The notes: generated by a model from the letters alone, not told the origin. A DNA stretch of 59,320 nt from an uncultured bacterium (GCA_905214195.1 CAJMLH010000008.1:1-59320), one strand, 5' to 3'; counted from the first letter of the stretch, positions 33,295 through 42,986 are shown. Numbers and translations are program-made.

Positions 33295-33990
33295 AGTTGA
33301 CTATCATACGAAATTACACTACTCTCAAACCTTTAGGAACATACATGCTCTGATTCACATGTTTGACTACCATATGAAATTACACTACTCTCAAACTATG
33401 TCAAAACCACATGCAAGTGTCCGCCTGTTTGACTACCATATGAAATTACACTACTCTCAAACCTTTTGAGGATAAAATCAATCACGACTTAAGTTTGACT
33501 ACCATATGAAATTACACTACTTTCAAACACTTCTTGCGTGTATTTCAGTGGATTCATAGTTTGACTACCATATGAAATTACACTACTCTCAAACGTCTTC
33601 ATTTAGGTGATTTGAAAGTGTATAGTTTGACTACCATATGAAATTACACTACTCTCAAACCATATAATCAGCTATAGTACCAGGCTCCCAGTTTGACTAC
33701 CATATGAAATTACACTACTCTCAAACTAATAGTCATTCAAAATCGAGTTATTCACGGTTTGACTACCATATGAAATTACACTACTCTCAAACTAATATGA
33801 CTATCTGATAAATCGGAAAGAGGTTTGACTACCATATGAAATTACACTACTCTCAAACTTCTGACCAACAGTAAGAGCATCTCCAACAGTTTGACTACCA
33901 TATGAAATTACACTACTCTCAAACGCGGAACTTGAAGATTTTCATCCCGAAACCGTTTGACTACCATATGAAATTACACTACTCTCAAAC
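33295..33990 (-). CRISPR. Type II-A CRISPR array: 11 repeats of 36 bp, 10 spacers of 30 bp
   Basis: Plus-strand repeat units begin GTTTGACTACCATATG and end CACTACTCTCAAAC. Starts: 33295, 33361, 33427, 33493, 33559, 33625, 33691, 33757, 33823, 33889, 33955; every spacer is exactly 30 bp. The unit at 33295 has four differences (positions 1, 2, 10, 15) and the one at 33493 has one, the rest are identical. The degenerate unit marks the distal end, so the leader is on the csn2 side and the crRNAs are read on the minus strand, where the repeat begins GTTTGAGAGTAGTG. I recognise no spacer source inside this window. Confidence 0.99.
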
Positions 33991-34041
33991 CTCAATTTAA
34001 AAGTAAAAGTCCACTACAACCCTTGAATTTCATACGGCAGG
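33991..34041 (-). promoter_or_regulatory. CRISPR leader
   Basis: The 51 bases between the csn2 stop and the first repeat. AT-rich, no good promoter visible within it; the array promoter may lie in the csn2 3' end, or the array may be read from the cas operon. New spacers should be added at 33990. Confidence 0.6.
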
Positions 34042-34713
34042 TTAATGTATTTCACATAAATCCATATCTATTATATATTCATTCTTAAATTTAGGCAATT
34101 CCAATTGTCTATTTCGTACATATACAATCGAAATCTCTTGATATTTTGCAACTTTATATATATGTTCATAGTCTTCAACAGATAAAAACGCATCACAATT
34201 TGCAATAAAGAAGCAATTTTTCCCAAGTAAATTTTTAGCTACTGTAATATATTCAATAAGTCTTTCTGTAAACCGACCCGATGGTTCTTTTAACCTGACC
34301 CCAAAATGTTTGAAGATATCTGAAATATTGAAGTCAATTATATATTCCATATTATAATCAACTTCTAAACACAATTTTTCCAATACCTCTATATTTTTAC
34401 TGTTTATATCGCACAGTAATTGTGATATATCACTTTCGTCAGATGCTTTTTCAACTTCAATATTAAACCTTTTCTGAAAATCCCTTTTATTAAAAGATAT
34501 GTCAAAAATACTGCTTATTATATCACATTCTTTTGAAATATCTACTTCCTCTCCATCATCAGATAATGCGAACGAAGTTTTATGTTTTGAAATATGTTCA
34601 TGAATATCAATCAAAATTTTTTCAAAAATTATTGGATTTTCAAATACCAATGAAGTCACATCGCCTTTACCTATATCAAATATAAAGTTTTTATCATAGT
34701 ACACAAATCTCAT
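34042..34713 (-). CDS. csn2: CRISPR-associated protein Csn2
   Basis: 223 aa. Low-similarity family recognised by position and by the N-terminal MRFVYYDKNFIFDIGKGDVT and the C-terminal ...FFIANCDAFLSVEDYEHIYK region. Tetrameric ring that binds DNA ends during spacer acquisition; its presence defines subtype II-A. It overlaps cas2 by four bases. Confidence 0.93.
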   Translation of the reverse strand: MRFVYYDKNFIFDIGKGDVTSLVFENPIIFEKILIDIHEHISKHKTSFALSDDGEEVDISKECDIISSIFDISFNKRDFQKRFNIEVEKASDESDISQLLCDINSKNIEVLEKLCLEVDYNMEYIIDFNISDIFKHFGVRLKEPSGRFTERLIEYITVAKNLLGKNCFFIANCDAFLSVEDYEHIYKVAKYQEISIVYVRNRQLELPKFKNEYIIDMDLCEIH

Positions 34714-35030
34714 AAAATAATTACCCTGTCATCGGAATCTACCACGGTACTGTTACCCGTTCCCACGATAAATTCCATTCTTGAGTACTGTTTTTCTGTT
34801 ATAACCAACAACTGAACGAGACCTCTTGCAGGTTTGTTATTCTTAACAGCCTGAACAATACCGTCTGCAACTGTAGTATTAAGCGCCAATTTACAATAAA
34901 CACTTTCCTGCATCATCAGAAAACCCTTTTTTATCAAAAACTTATGAAAATTTCTATATTCTCTCTTATCTTCTGAAGTTTCTGTCGGTAAATCAAAAAA
35001 TACTATTACCCTCATATATCTATAACTCAT
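34710..35030 (-). CDS. cas2: CRISPR-associated endoribonuclease-fold protein Cas2
   Basis: 106 aa; MRVIVFFDLPTETSEDKREYRNFHKFLIKKGF is the Cas2 ferredoxin-fold signature, with the conserved Asp in FFDLP. Forms the Cas1-Cas2 integration complex. Overlaps cas1 by 11 bases. Confidence 0.97.
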   Translation of the reverse strand: MSYRYMRVIVFFDLPTETSEDKREYRNFHKFLIKKGFLMMQESVYCKLALNTTVADGIVQAVKNNKPARGLVQLLVITEKQYSRMEFIVGTGNSTVVDSDDRVIIL

Positions 35031-35898
35031 TTTTATAAAATTTAATCAATGATATATCTCTTTCATTTAAAGCATCGAAAATGCTTCTGCAATATATTTT
35101 AATAGCATTGCTTACAAAATTATGTTTACCATCAATAATTACACTGTCGCTTAATAAATATACCATTTCCATTTTTTCTTCATGCTCAAACTTTATGGGA
35201 TTCATGTCTTTAACTTTCCTGTCAACCAATACCCTGAACGGCTCCATCAAATCCGATGATAAATTAAACTGATTAAACATGTTATCATGGAACAATCCCA
35301 CCTGAGTAATATACCCATTTGCCGTAATTTCCCGGTTAAAGCACGCAAGTATAATCCCATAGCCGTAATTCAAAGCCGCATTTGTTGAATTATCCATACT
35401 TCTTGTAAAATCCATTCCAAACAAAGCGTTAAAATACACTTTTGCTGCATGACCCTCTCTATTGGTTTCATCTGAAACTCCAAGCTCCTTTATATAATCT
35501 TCCAATAGTTTTGCTTGACTTTCAAGACCTCTATTTATTAGATGCTCTGCCTGTTTTCTTATTTTTTCAGCAACAATCTCAGTCCATATCAAGTTTTTAA
35601 TTTCTTCACTCCACCCTATCTGTCTTTTAACTTTTGCACTTGTATCATGGCTCCCATAATATGGCAAAATCTCAGAGTGAGGATTATGCTGCTCGTCGCA
35701 AAAAATGACTTTTATTTTTCGTTTTACTAATTCGCACAAAAGCACTGTCGTAAGGGATACTGCCGTCGATTCTACAATCAGTATCCCTATCTCACTCAGA
35801 TGTATACGATTAGTCGCCTCTTGTTTTCGCACCACCAGATAATCCATTTTAAAATCAAGTTTAGCGCAACCTGTAATAACTACTGTTCTCCAACTCAT
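35020..35898 (-). CDS. cas1: CRISPR integrase Cas1
   Basis: 292 aa, subtype II form; RIHLSEIGILIVESTAVSL and the acidic/His active-site regions (NAALNYGYGIILACFNREI, GLFHDNMFNQFNLSSDLMEPFR) are present. Integrates new spacers at the leader end. One base separates it from the cas9 stop. Confidence 0.97.
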   Translation of the reverse strand: MSWRTVVITGCAKLDFKMDYLVVRKQEATNRIHLSEIGILIVESTAVSLTTVLLCELVKRKIKVIFCDEQHNPHSEILPYYGSHDTSAKVKRQIGWSEEIKNLIWTEIVAEKIRKQAEHLINRGLESQAKLLEDYIKELGVSDETNREGHAAKVYFNALFGMDFTRSMDNSTNAALNYGYGIILACFNREITANGYITQVGLFHDNMFNQFNLSSDLMEPFRVLVDRKVKDMNPIKFEHEEKMEMVYLLSDSVIIDGKHNFVSNAIKIYCRSIFDALNERDISLIKFYKNEL

Positions 35899-35899
35899 A

Positions 35900-38800
35900 T
35901 CACAACTCTATTCTGTTTTCAAACAAACCTGTCACCGACTGATTTATCAAAATAAGTTTACTTTTTCCTAATGTATTTTTATTTACTGAAATTGAGCCTG
36001 CATTTTTAACCTCTCCGATTGCTGAAATGTCAGCCTTAGTGGCAGCATCACATCTTAACATATTCAATATTTCATTTACTACCTTTGCCTTGTTTTTCAA
36101 TGAAAGTTCTACAAATTGTTCTCTTTTGCTTCTAAGATCCCTGCTCTTATTAGCCGGTCTTCCGGCATACACAGTCCCCAGCTTTTCTGTAAGTGCATCA
36201 TAAAGAGAAAGCAGCATACTATCATCAAAACCATCTAATTTCTCGTTTACTTCAAACCCACTATTCTTTTCCAGATACTTTTCAACATGTCGTATACATT
36301 CTTCATGATTATTTAACACAAGCTGCATGGCATTTTTAAAAAGTATATTTTTTTCATCTGTACCTCTTATTCTCATTGGAAAACCATCTACAGTGATAAG
36401 GGAGTTTTTCTTTATACAAGCTCTTAGTATTTTGACATTTTCAAGTTTTTTAATATTTTGACAATACTCTATATATGCATCCGGGTTATGCGGCAGCATA
36501 TTTGCTACATATATAGGCACCTCCAAAAGAAGTTTCTCTCTATTTCCTTTTCTTTCAAATTCTACAATTGCAAAATAAGCCGTATTGGCATTCTTATATC
36601 CTCCGTATTTTGCAGTTTCCAGACCGGTTTTCAATTGAATGTTTGACTTGCCGCTTTTCTTTTCAATAGTTGCATTAAACAGTTCTCCCTTTTCACAATA
36701 GGTGTATTCGGTATAAAGTATATCGTTTTTATTTAATGTTTTCCTGACAAAATCGATAGTTCCTCCATACTTTTCCCCTTTATCGCTTCTTTTTTTACCT
36801 TTACCGCAAGGAGCCTCCCATACTAATTCTTTTCCTCTGTATACATCCTCATCAAATACTCTGCTTACATTATATTGCTTATCTGCATTTTCTTTAAGCC
36901 ACTTTCTTGGATTTGAAGTAAATTTACTGTCATATACATTTCCAACAACAATATTAAGATATGCATCTTTTGCATGATGATAATCGTTTATCCTCCTTGA
37001 TTTCAGGACATTAAGATCATTGTTTCTGAATTGTGACACTAACCCGGCTTTTACAGATACTATATAAGTGTCCTTATATATTCTGCTCAACAACTCAAAT
37101 ACTGCTTTTGAAGACTGTCTTACCTCTACAAGCTGCCTATTTATGAAGCCGGCTCTCTCCTCATCCGAAAAACCGTCTTTTTTCATAAGCCTGTCATATT
37201 TTTTCTTACTTATAAAGCCTTTTTGAAGCAATATCAACCAACGATCCTTTTGTTTATTTCTTATATCAGCTGATAAAACACCATTGCTCTTTTTCGCATT
37301 GTAAGTTTTATTCACCAAAACAAGATTATCAAGACTGTCATCTTTTACGACTGATTGAGGATAAATATGATCTCTGTCCCATTTTGAATTATTAGACATC
37401 AGTTGATGAATATCAATTTCTTCACCGGTATACATACATCTTCCCATTTGTGTGTAGTAAAGATATAGCTTTATGCTGTTGAAATCCCTTTCATTTCTTT
37501 CTTCTATTTCCTTTATCCATTCTCTTCTGTCAGTTTTGCAGCTTTGATACAATTCCAGCAAATGTGTTTTCCTCGATTTCTTTCTCTCTTTCTTCTCATC
37601 TCCTCGTGCCATTTCAACAAAAATCTTATCGGGGTCAGATTTCATTACCTTTTTGATTTCTTCTGTTATCTCAATGCTCTGCCATATTGCACGCTTTACA
37701 GCAGGCGAAACATATAAGTCCTTTACTGTAGAATCATAACTTATTTCCGTCAAATCATTTGTCAATTCTGAATTGATTTTATCTATTTCTTCTTTAAATG
37801 TAAATTTATCATTGCTAAGCAACTGCATTAAATTATTATTTGTCTGCCATAAAGCCTCGATTATAGTGAATGTTTCACCGGTCTGCCTATCACTCCCTTC
37901 TACTCCATTTAAAAATCTTTCCGAAAACCTTCCCCAACCGCTATATCTTAATCTGCAAACTTCCTTTTGCTGTTTCTCCGAAAGTTCGTTTCCAAACTTA
38001 TTATGAACAGCCTTAAGAAGCATTTTATCGTCATCACCATAAATAGTCTTCCATCTTATAATGTTTTCTGAGGCTTCTTTTATATAATCCTCTCCCATTC
38101 GTCCAATAAAAATCTTTTTATTAAAATCAAGATACGATGACAAATTGGATTTGAAATCTCCATCAAACCCGCTCAAATCAGTCACAGATAGGGTTTCATC
38201 ATAATCTTTAAGGTACCTCAAAAGCATTTTACCTGTAACTTTTACATGCTTTTCAAATATTTCTTTATAAATATCCTGCTTACATTTAACTGATATTTTG
38301 TTCCCTCTTATTTTTAAATTATTAAGTTCATTCAGAACCATAAAACGGCTGTACAGTAACGAATTTTTAGGCAAAACATCTTCCCCGATAAGATATGTGC
38401 ACTTATTAGTCATCCTTTGAATAAATGCCTCATTTGACTTTTCGAGATCCACCTTTTCCTCAAAATTCCATGGGTATATTTTTCCTTCCTCTTTTCTTAC
38501 AACCCACACATTTGCCCCGGTCTCTTTATGCCTTTCACTAAGAGGCCCTACATAATATGGTATTCTAAATGAAAACAATTTTAAAATCTTTTCGGCAACA
38601 GTTAATCCGCTATTGTCTTTATCATTTAAAAACCCCAGATAATTTGAAGCATTTTCAAGAATTTTCTTTAACTCTGCTTCATGAAGCTGATGAGGTACAG
38701 TCGCATTGTCTTTGCTCCGCTGTAAAGGCAGAAGATTTTTAGACATTATCTTACTCATAATATCGTTATATTTACTTTTATCTTTCTCCTCAACTTCTAT

Positions 38801-40024
38801 ATCTTTTAAAATCTTTTCCAGTTCTTTATATAGTTCTTCTTCAGTACACTTTGGAATATCTATACTCGACCCGTTAGTATTTGAACTTCCTATATATCCC
38901 GCATATGATGGGAATTGTGCCTTTTTATTTTTACCGCTGTTTTTAACGGATTTGCCCTCTGCTTCCTTTCCATCAAAAAAGCGCTTGTAAACATCAGTTG
39001 CACAATATTTTTTCATTAAATCTTTTAAAGCCCTCAGGTTACTCTTATGTTCTTCATATTTCTTTACCTTTGCAAAGGCAAAGTATTCTTCCCCATCAAG
39101 AACATCAACAAGTGTGTTCCAATCATAAATTGCTTTTATGCTGTCAATTATAAAACATTTTTCGGGTATGTTTTTTTCCAAGTCTTCTCTTATTTCTTCA
39201 TCGTATGCGGCATCAGAGAAACTAAACGAAGTCTTTTTTAAATTCTGCTCTTCTACATCAAAAATTTTAGAAACATCACCTTTATTGCCCACCATAAGCT
39301 TGCATATGTTGTCTATTGAGCCTCTGATTTTCTTTATTTCCTTTTTATCATATGTACTTTCTTCAATAGTCAAAAGTCTACTTAACTGATTAGCCTTTTC
39401 TCGTTTGGATATGCTTTTATCTCTTAAGATTTTTTCAAACTGTTGGTTGCTTTCTACATAAATTTCTACAGAAAACTCATCGCATATCGTCTCTATAAGC
39501 TGCTCAAATGTTTTCCCAAAATTCTTTGCCTCACTCAAATCTCCCTCTATTAAAAAATGCCCTCTGTTTTTTAAAATATGATGAAGTGAAAGATATACTA
39601 ATCTTATATCATGAGGAGCCGTATTCTCTATAAGTTCTTTCCTCAAATGAAAAATTGTAGGGTATTCTTTATAATACTCCTTATCCGAGTAATCTTTGTC
39701 TATAAAAAGAGGATGTTTCACCTTTAGCTGTTTATCCTCTATATGAAGTCTGCTTTCATTAAGTCTAATAAAGAAAGTATCGTCTACTCCGGACATTTCA
39801 TCTGAAAACAGCTCTTGCAGCAGTAATATCCGCTCTTTTCTTCTCTGTAATCTCCGCCTTGCCGCTCTTTTGATTCTTCTGTCTGATGCCGTTTTGGCAT
39901 CATCAAAAAGTCTTATACCCCACATCGACTTTCCTTTGCGCTTTAATATTCGGTATTTTTCATCTGTTACAGCCCATCCTACAGAATTTGTACCTATATC
40001 AAGTCCTATGTAATATTTTTCCAT
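35900..40024 (-). CDS. cas9: Type II-A CRISPR effector nuclease Cas9
   Basis: 1374 aa, similar in length to the S. pyogenes protein (1368). RuvC-I with catalytic D9 (IGLDIGTNSVGWAV); arginine-rich bridge helix (RRIKRAARRRLQRRKER); RuvC-II with E804 (IFVEMARGDE); HNH with H886 in DRDHIYPQS; RuvC-III with H1017 and D1020 (HHAKDAY). All catalytic residues are intact, so an active RNA-guided double-strand nuclease is expected. Start supported by AGGAGGG. First gene of the operon cas9-cas1-cas2-csn2. The PAM cannot be told from sequence. The locus is visibly more AT-rich than its neighbours, which suits horizontal transfer. Confidence 0.99.
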   Translation of the reverse strand: MEKYYIGLDIGTNSVGWAVTDEKYRILKRKGKSMWGIRLFDDAKTASDRRIKRAARRRLQRRKERILLLQELFSDEMSGVDDTFFIRLNESRLHIEDKQLKVKHPLFIDKDYSDKEYYKEYPTIFHLRKELIENTAPHDIRLVYLSLHHILKNRGHFLIEGDLSEAKNFGKTFEQLIETICDEFSVEIYVESNQQFEKILRDKSISKREKANQLSRLLTIEESTYDKKEIKKIRGSIDNICKLMVGNKGDVSKIFDVEEQNLKKTSFSFSDAAYDEEIREDLEKNIPEKCFIIDSIKAIYDWNTLVDVLDGEEYFAFAKVKKYEEHKSNLRALKDLMKKYCATDVYKRFFDGKEAEGKSVKNSGKNKKAQFPSYAGYIGSSNTNGSSIDIPKCTEEELYKELEKILKDIEVEEKDKSKYNDIMSKIMSKNLLPLQRSKDNATVPHQLHEAELKKILENASNYLGFLNDKDNSGLTVAEKILKLFSFRIPYYVGPLSERHKETGANVWVVRKEEGKIYPWNFEEKVDLEKSNEAFIQRMTNKCTYLIGEDVLPKNSLLYSRFMVLNELNNLKIRGNKISVKCKQDIYKEIFEKHVKVTGKMLLRYLKDYDETLSVTDLSGFDGDFKSNLSSYLDFNKKIFIGRMGEDYIKEASENIIRWKTIYGDDDKMLLKAVHNKFGNELSEKQQKEVCRLRYSGWGRFSERFLNGVEGSDRQTGETFTIIEALWQTNNNLMQLLSNDKFTFKEEIDKINSELTNDLTEISYDSTVKDLYVSPAVKRAIWQSIEITEEIKKVMKSDPDKIFVEMARGDEKKERKKSRKTHLLELYQSCKTDRREWIKEIEERNERDFNSIKLYLYYTQMGRCMYTGEEIDIHQLMSNNSKWDRDHIYPQSVVKDDSLDNLVLVNKTYNAKKSNGVLSADIRNKQKDRWLILLQKGFISKKKYDRLMKKDGFSDEERAGFINRQLVEVRQSSKAVFELLSRIYKDTYIVSVKAGLVSQFRNNDLNVLKSRRINDYHHAKDAYLNIVVGNVYDSKFTSNPRKWLKENADKQYNVSRVFDEDVYRGKELVWEAPCGKGKKRSDKGEKYGGTIDFVRKTLNKNDILYTEYTYCEKGELFNATIEKKSGKSNIQLKTGLETAKYGGYKNANTAYFAIVEFERKGNREKLLLEVPIYVANMLPHNPDAYIEYCQNIKKLENVKILRACIKKNSLITVDGFPMRIRGTDEKNILFKNAMQLVLNNHEECIRHVEKYLEKNSGFEVNEKLDGFDDSMLLSLYDALTEKLGTVYAGRPANKSRDLRSKREQFVELSLKNKAKVVNEILNMLRCDAATKADISAIGEVKNAGSISVNKNTLGKSKLILINQSVTGLFENRIEL

Positions 40025-40044
40025 TTAATACCCTCCTGCTATTG

Positions 40045-40073
40045 TTGACATCCTCATCATAATGTAGTACAAT
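40045..40073 (+). promoter_or_regulatory. tracrRNA promoter
   Basis: TTGACA (40045-40050), 17 bases, TACAAT (40068-40073), placing the transcription start near 40080. It lies 21 bases from the cas9 ATG and faces away from it, so it must overlap the cas9 leader. Confidence 0.85.
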
Positions 40074-40079
40074 TTAATC

Positions 40080-40190
40080 ATCTCAATTGACTACCATATG
40101 AGATTACACTACAAGTTCAAATAAAGAATTTTCCTAATCGCCCTATGGGCTCCACACGGTGTGGACAAACTCGCTTATGCGAGTTTTTTT
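40080..40190 (+). ncRNA. tracrRNA
   Basis: The anti-repeat at 40087-40112 is complementary to 26 bases of the repeat, with one G-U pair. A bulge (AAGU opposite GA) and a lower stem (UCAAAU with GUUUGA of the repeat) follow, as in other type II-A duplexes. Downstream hairpins: GCCC/GGGC (40140-40150), TCCAC/GTGGA (40151-40165) and terminator AAACTCGC/GCGAGTTT (40167-40186) ending in T4. Length about 110 nt. It is divergent from cas9. Confidence 0.92.
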
Positions 40191-40348
40191 ATGTTGTAAT
40201 CATTTTATCATAATATAAAGAAATAGTGTTAATTTATTATCATTTTTCTCCAATTTCTCCAACAATCAAATAATCTCTTATCAGTTTGAACAGAATTTGC
40301 TGATTGGATTTTTATAATCATGAAGTGTTGTTATAAAAGTGTTCTGCA

Positions 40349-40391
40349 CAAAAAACATCGGGGTGGCTGAAACTATTTCAGCCACCCCGAC
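40349..40391 (-). terminator. Terminator of the SNF symporter gene
   Basis: 14-bp perfect arms CGGGGTGGCTGAAA/TTTCAGCCACCCCG (40359-40372 and 40376-40389, short loop), followed on the minus strand by T6. The 158 bases between this and the tracrRNA end hold nothing else I can name. Confidence 0.9.
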
Positions 40392-40405
40392 ATTTGACAT
40401 AAAAT

Positions 40406-41806
40406 CTAAAAAATTCCTAATTTAAAGAAAGTATCCAATTGTACAATTAGTATGAATATCATGAAAATCGGAGCAATGTATTTAACACAAAGTCTTACAA
40501 AAGGTTTTGTCCTGTAACTGCTCGAAAGTAAAATTTCATCATCTGTATAATTCGGTCTCAGCCATCCAAGTATTATTACCATTATCAAGCATCCACCCGG
40601 CATCAATATACCCTCGGCAAATAAGTCAAAGGTATCAAGCCATGTTGAGAAACCGAACAGGTGAGGCAAACCGCCTGCTCCAAGAGCATCAGCCGCAACA
40701 ATTATTGCACCTATACAGCCTATAGCACCTACTATAGCAGTGAGACGAGCTCTTCCCGGAATTTTGCCTTTCTCTATTCTTCTGTCCATTAACGCAGACA
40801 CCGCTCCCTCAAGCATGGATATGGACGATGTAAGTGCTGCAATAAATACCAACAGATAAAATATCGTTCCGAATATTGCTCCTGCACTTCCCATGCTCTG
40901 GAATACGGTTTGCAATGTTATGAAAAGCATTCCCGGACCTGCTGTAGGCTCAAGACCTGCCGAAAATACTGCCGGCAGCGTTGCAAGACCTGCAAGAATT
41001 GCAACTGTTGTGTCAGCCAGCGGTACAATAAACGCATTCTTTTCAAGATTTTCTTTTTTGTCAAGATATGAGCTGTATGCTATCAAGGCACTTGAAGCCA
41101 GTGACAAAGAGAAGAAAAGCTGTCCTCCCGCAAGAGCCAAAGTTTTTAAAAAGTTACCTCCGGTAAATGCTTCCAGATTAGGTTTAAACATGAACGCCAA
41201 ACCCTCAGCTGCCCCCGGAAGAGTCACACTTCTTATAACCGTAATCACCAACATAACGAAAAGTGCCGGCATAGCTATAACCGAAAACTTTTCAACCCCT
41301 TTGGCTACTCCTGCCACTACTATGAGAATAGTCAATACAAGGAATATTACAGTGAAAATAACCGACTGAGGGACATCTGATACAAAAGTATCAAAATATT
41401 GAGCACTATTTACTTCTCCTACTCCCCATGACGCATTAAACAGATCGCCCAAATTTGCCACAAGGTACTTTATGCAATATCCGCCAAGGCAGCAGTAAAA
41501 CATCAACAAGAAGAAAGGTACTATCGTAGCAATCCATCCATTAAAAGCAAACTTTTTGTCTATCTTTTCATATGCACCAATTGCTCCCTTTCCGGATTTT
41601 CTGCCTATTGAAAACTCGTAAAGCATACAAGGATAGCCTATGCATATCGCCATCGCCAAATAAATTACAAGAAAAGCAAATCCGCCTCCAATACCCATCT
41701 TATAAGGGAAACCCCATAAGTTTCCAAGACCCACGGCAGATCCCACTGCTGCCATAAGGAATCCGAAATTTGACTGGAATTTTCCCTTGTGTTTATGATG
41801 TTCCAT
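40406..41806 (-). CDS. Neurotransmitter:sodium symporter family transporter
   Basis: 466 aa, about 11-12 membrane segments, LeuT fold. The first unwound helix reads LMAAVGSAVGLGNLWGFPY, the family hallmark with Na+ and substrate sites. Bacterial members import amino acids such as leucine or tryptophan with Na+; the substrate is not predictable here. Single gene with a consensus promoter. Confidence 0.93.
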   Translation of the reverse strand: MEHHKHKGKFQSNFGFLMAAVGSAVGLGNLWGFPYKMGIGGGFAFLVIYLAMAICIGYPCMLYEFSIGRKSGKGAIGAYEKIDKKFAFNGWIATIVPFFLLMFYCCLGGYCIKYLVANLGDLFNASWGVGEVNSAQYFDTFVSDVPQSVIFTVIFLVLTILIVVAGVAKGVEKFSVIAMPALFVMLVITVIRSVTLPGAAEGLAFMFKPNLEAFTGGNFLKTLALAGGQLFFSLSLASSALIAYSSYLDKKENLEKNAFIVPLADTTVAILAGLATLPAVFSAGLEPTAGPGMLFITLQTVFQSMGSAGAIFGTIFYLLVFIAALTSSISMLEGAVSALMDRRIEKGKIPGRARLTAIVGAIGCIGAIIVAADALGAGGLPHLFGFSTWLDTFDLFAEGILMPGGCLIMVIILGWLRPNYTDDEILLSSSYRTKPFVRLCVKYIAPIFMIFILIVQLDTFFKLGIF

Positions 41807-41873
41807 TAAGTTCTACCTCCTAAGTTCAAATAAATGTATAACAGAATATTGAATTTTCTGATAATTCTATACC

Positions 41874-41902
41874 ATTATAACTGTGGCAAAGGTAGCTGTC
41901 AA
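41874..41902 (-). promoter_or_regulatory. SNF symporter promoter
   Basis: On the minus strand TTGACA (41902-41897), 17 bases, TATAAT (41879-41874), both perfect; 67 bases before the start codon. Confidence 0.85.
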
Positions 41903-42007
41903 CTTTTTATGAACTAATTCACTTTATTTTATTTTCTTATGGCATATATAATGTTTTTGGTTGAAGTAACATCTTATTTGTTATAATATTGTTTTTAGGA
42001 GACAAAT

Positions 42008-42937
42008 ATGATTTTACACACAGGAAACAGAACAGACATACCGGCTTTCTATTCCAAGTGGTTTGCCGGCAGATTATCAGAGGGATATGTTTTGGTACGC
42101 AGTCCTTATAACCCCTCTATTGTAACAAGATACGAAATCAACAAAGAGGTTGTGGATTTAATGGTGTTCTGCACCAAGAATCCCGCCCCCATGTTTCCGT
42201 ATATGGAAATGATTTCCCAATATAATCAATACTGGTTCGTAACAATAACGCCTTATGGTAAAGAGATTGAACCGGGAATAAAAGATAAGAAACAAATATT
42301 AAATGCGTTCAGGCATTTATCTTCAATAGTCGGTTCAAACAATATATGCTGGAGATATGACCCTATATTCATAGACAATACCTATACAATCCCATATCAC
42401 ACCCAAGCCTTTGAAAAAATGTGCCGACTTCTAAGCGGATATACAAAAACCTGTGTAATAAGTTTTCTTGATATTTACCAAAAGGTAAAAAGAAATTTCC
42501 CGGAAGCAAACGAGGTTTCAATACAAGATAAACTTTTATTGGGAAAAGCTCTGATTGATATAGGAAAAAGTTACAACATCAAAATCAAAACATGTGCAGA
42601 GGGAACGCTTTTAGCCGATTTTGGGGCTGATTGCAGCGGCTGTATGACACAGGAGGTCTTTGAGGAGGCTATAGGTTCAAAACTCATTTTACCTAAAGGT
42701 TATAAAAGTTCACGAAAAGAATGTTCCTGTATACTGTCCTCAGATATAGGCGCATACGACACATGTGCCCATCTTTGCAGATACTGCTATGCCAACAACA
42801 ATGCCAAGGCGGTTATGAGAAATATCAAACTTCATGACCCTACTTCTTCCCTTTTGGTTGGCAAACTTATGCCGGAAGATAAAGTTACACAAGCTAATCA
42901 AGAAAGCTGGATAGATATGCAAATCGGATTTTTGTAA
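42008..42937 (+). CDS. DUF1848 family protein with C-terminal CxxxCxxC
   Basis: 309 aa. I recognise the DUF1848 family from MILHTGNRTDIPAFYSKWF at the start and CTKNPAPM in the middle. Cysteines cluster toward the C-terminus: C209, C212, C239, C241 and C253-x3-C257-x2-C260 in DTCAHLCRYCYANNN. The last is the radical-SAM [4Fe-4S] pattern but in an unusual C-terminal place. Function unknown; an Fe-S enzyme is a fair inference. RBS AGGAGA. A TATAAT lies at 41982-41987. Ends at a shared terminator. Confidence 0.85.
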   Translation: MILHTGNRTDIPAFYSKWFAGRLSEGYVLVRSPYNPSIVTRYEINKEVVDLMVFCTKNPAPMFPYMEMISQYNQYWFVTITPYGKEIEPGIKDKKQILNAFRHLSSIVGSNNICWRYDPIFIDNTYTIPYHTQAFEKMCRLLSGYTKTCVISFLDIYQKVKRNFPEANEVSIQDKLLLGKALIDIGKSYNIKIKTCAEGTLLADFGADCSGCMTQEVFEEAIGSKLILPKGYKSSRKECSCILSSDIGAYDTCAHLCRYCYANNNAKAVMRNIKLHDPTSSLLVGKLMPEDKVTQANQESWIDMQIGFL

Positions 42938-42982
42938 AAAAGCAGACGGTAAACTGTAAAAGAACTGTACCGCCTGCTTTTT
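42936..42982. terminator. Bidirectional terminator
   Basis: AGCAG-CGGTA arm (42941-42951) pairs with TACCG-CTGCT (42968-42978), with an A-run before and a T-run after, serving both convergent genes. Confidence 0.88.
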
Positions 42983-42986
42983 AAAA

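Noticed and set aside
33272..33469. Open frame running through the CRISPR repeats
   Set aside because: Its peptide is the translated repeat (DYHMKLHYSQT) at each turn; it is an artefact of the array.
40087..40112. Isolated CRISPR repeat upstream of cas9
   Set aside because: It is only 26 bases of the repeat with one change, lies next to a promoter and is followed by tracrRNA hairpins, so it is the anti-repeat and not a stray repeat.
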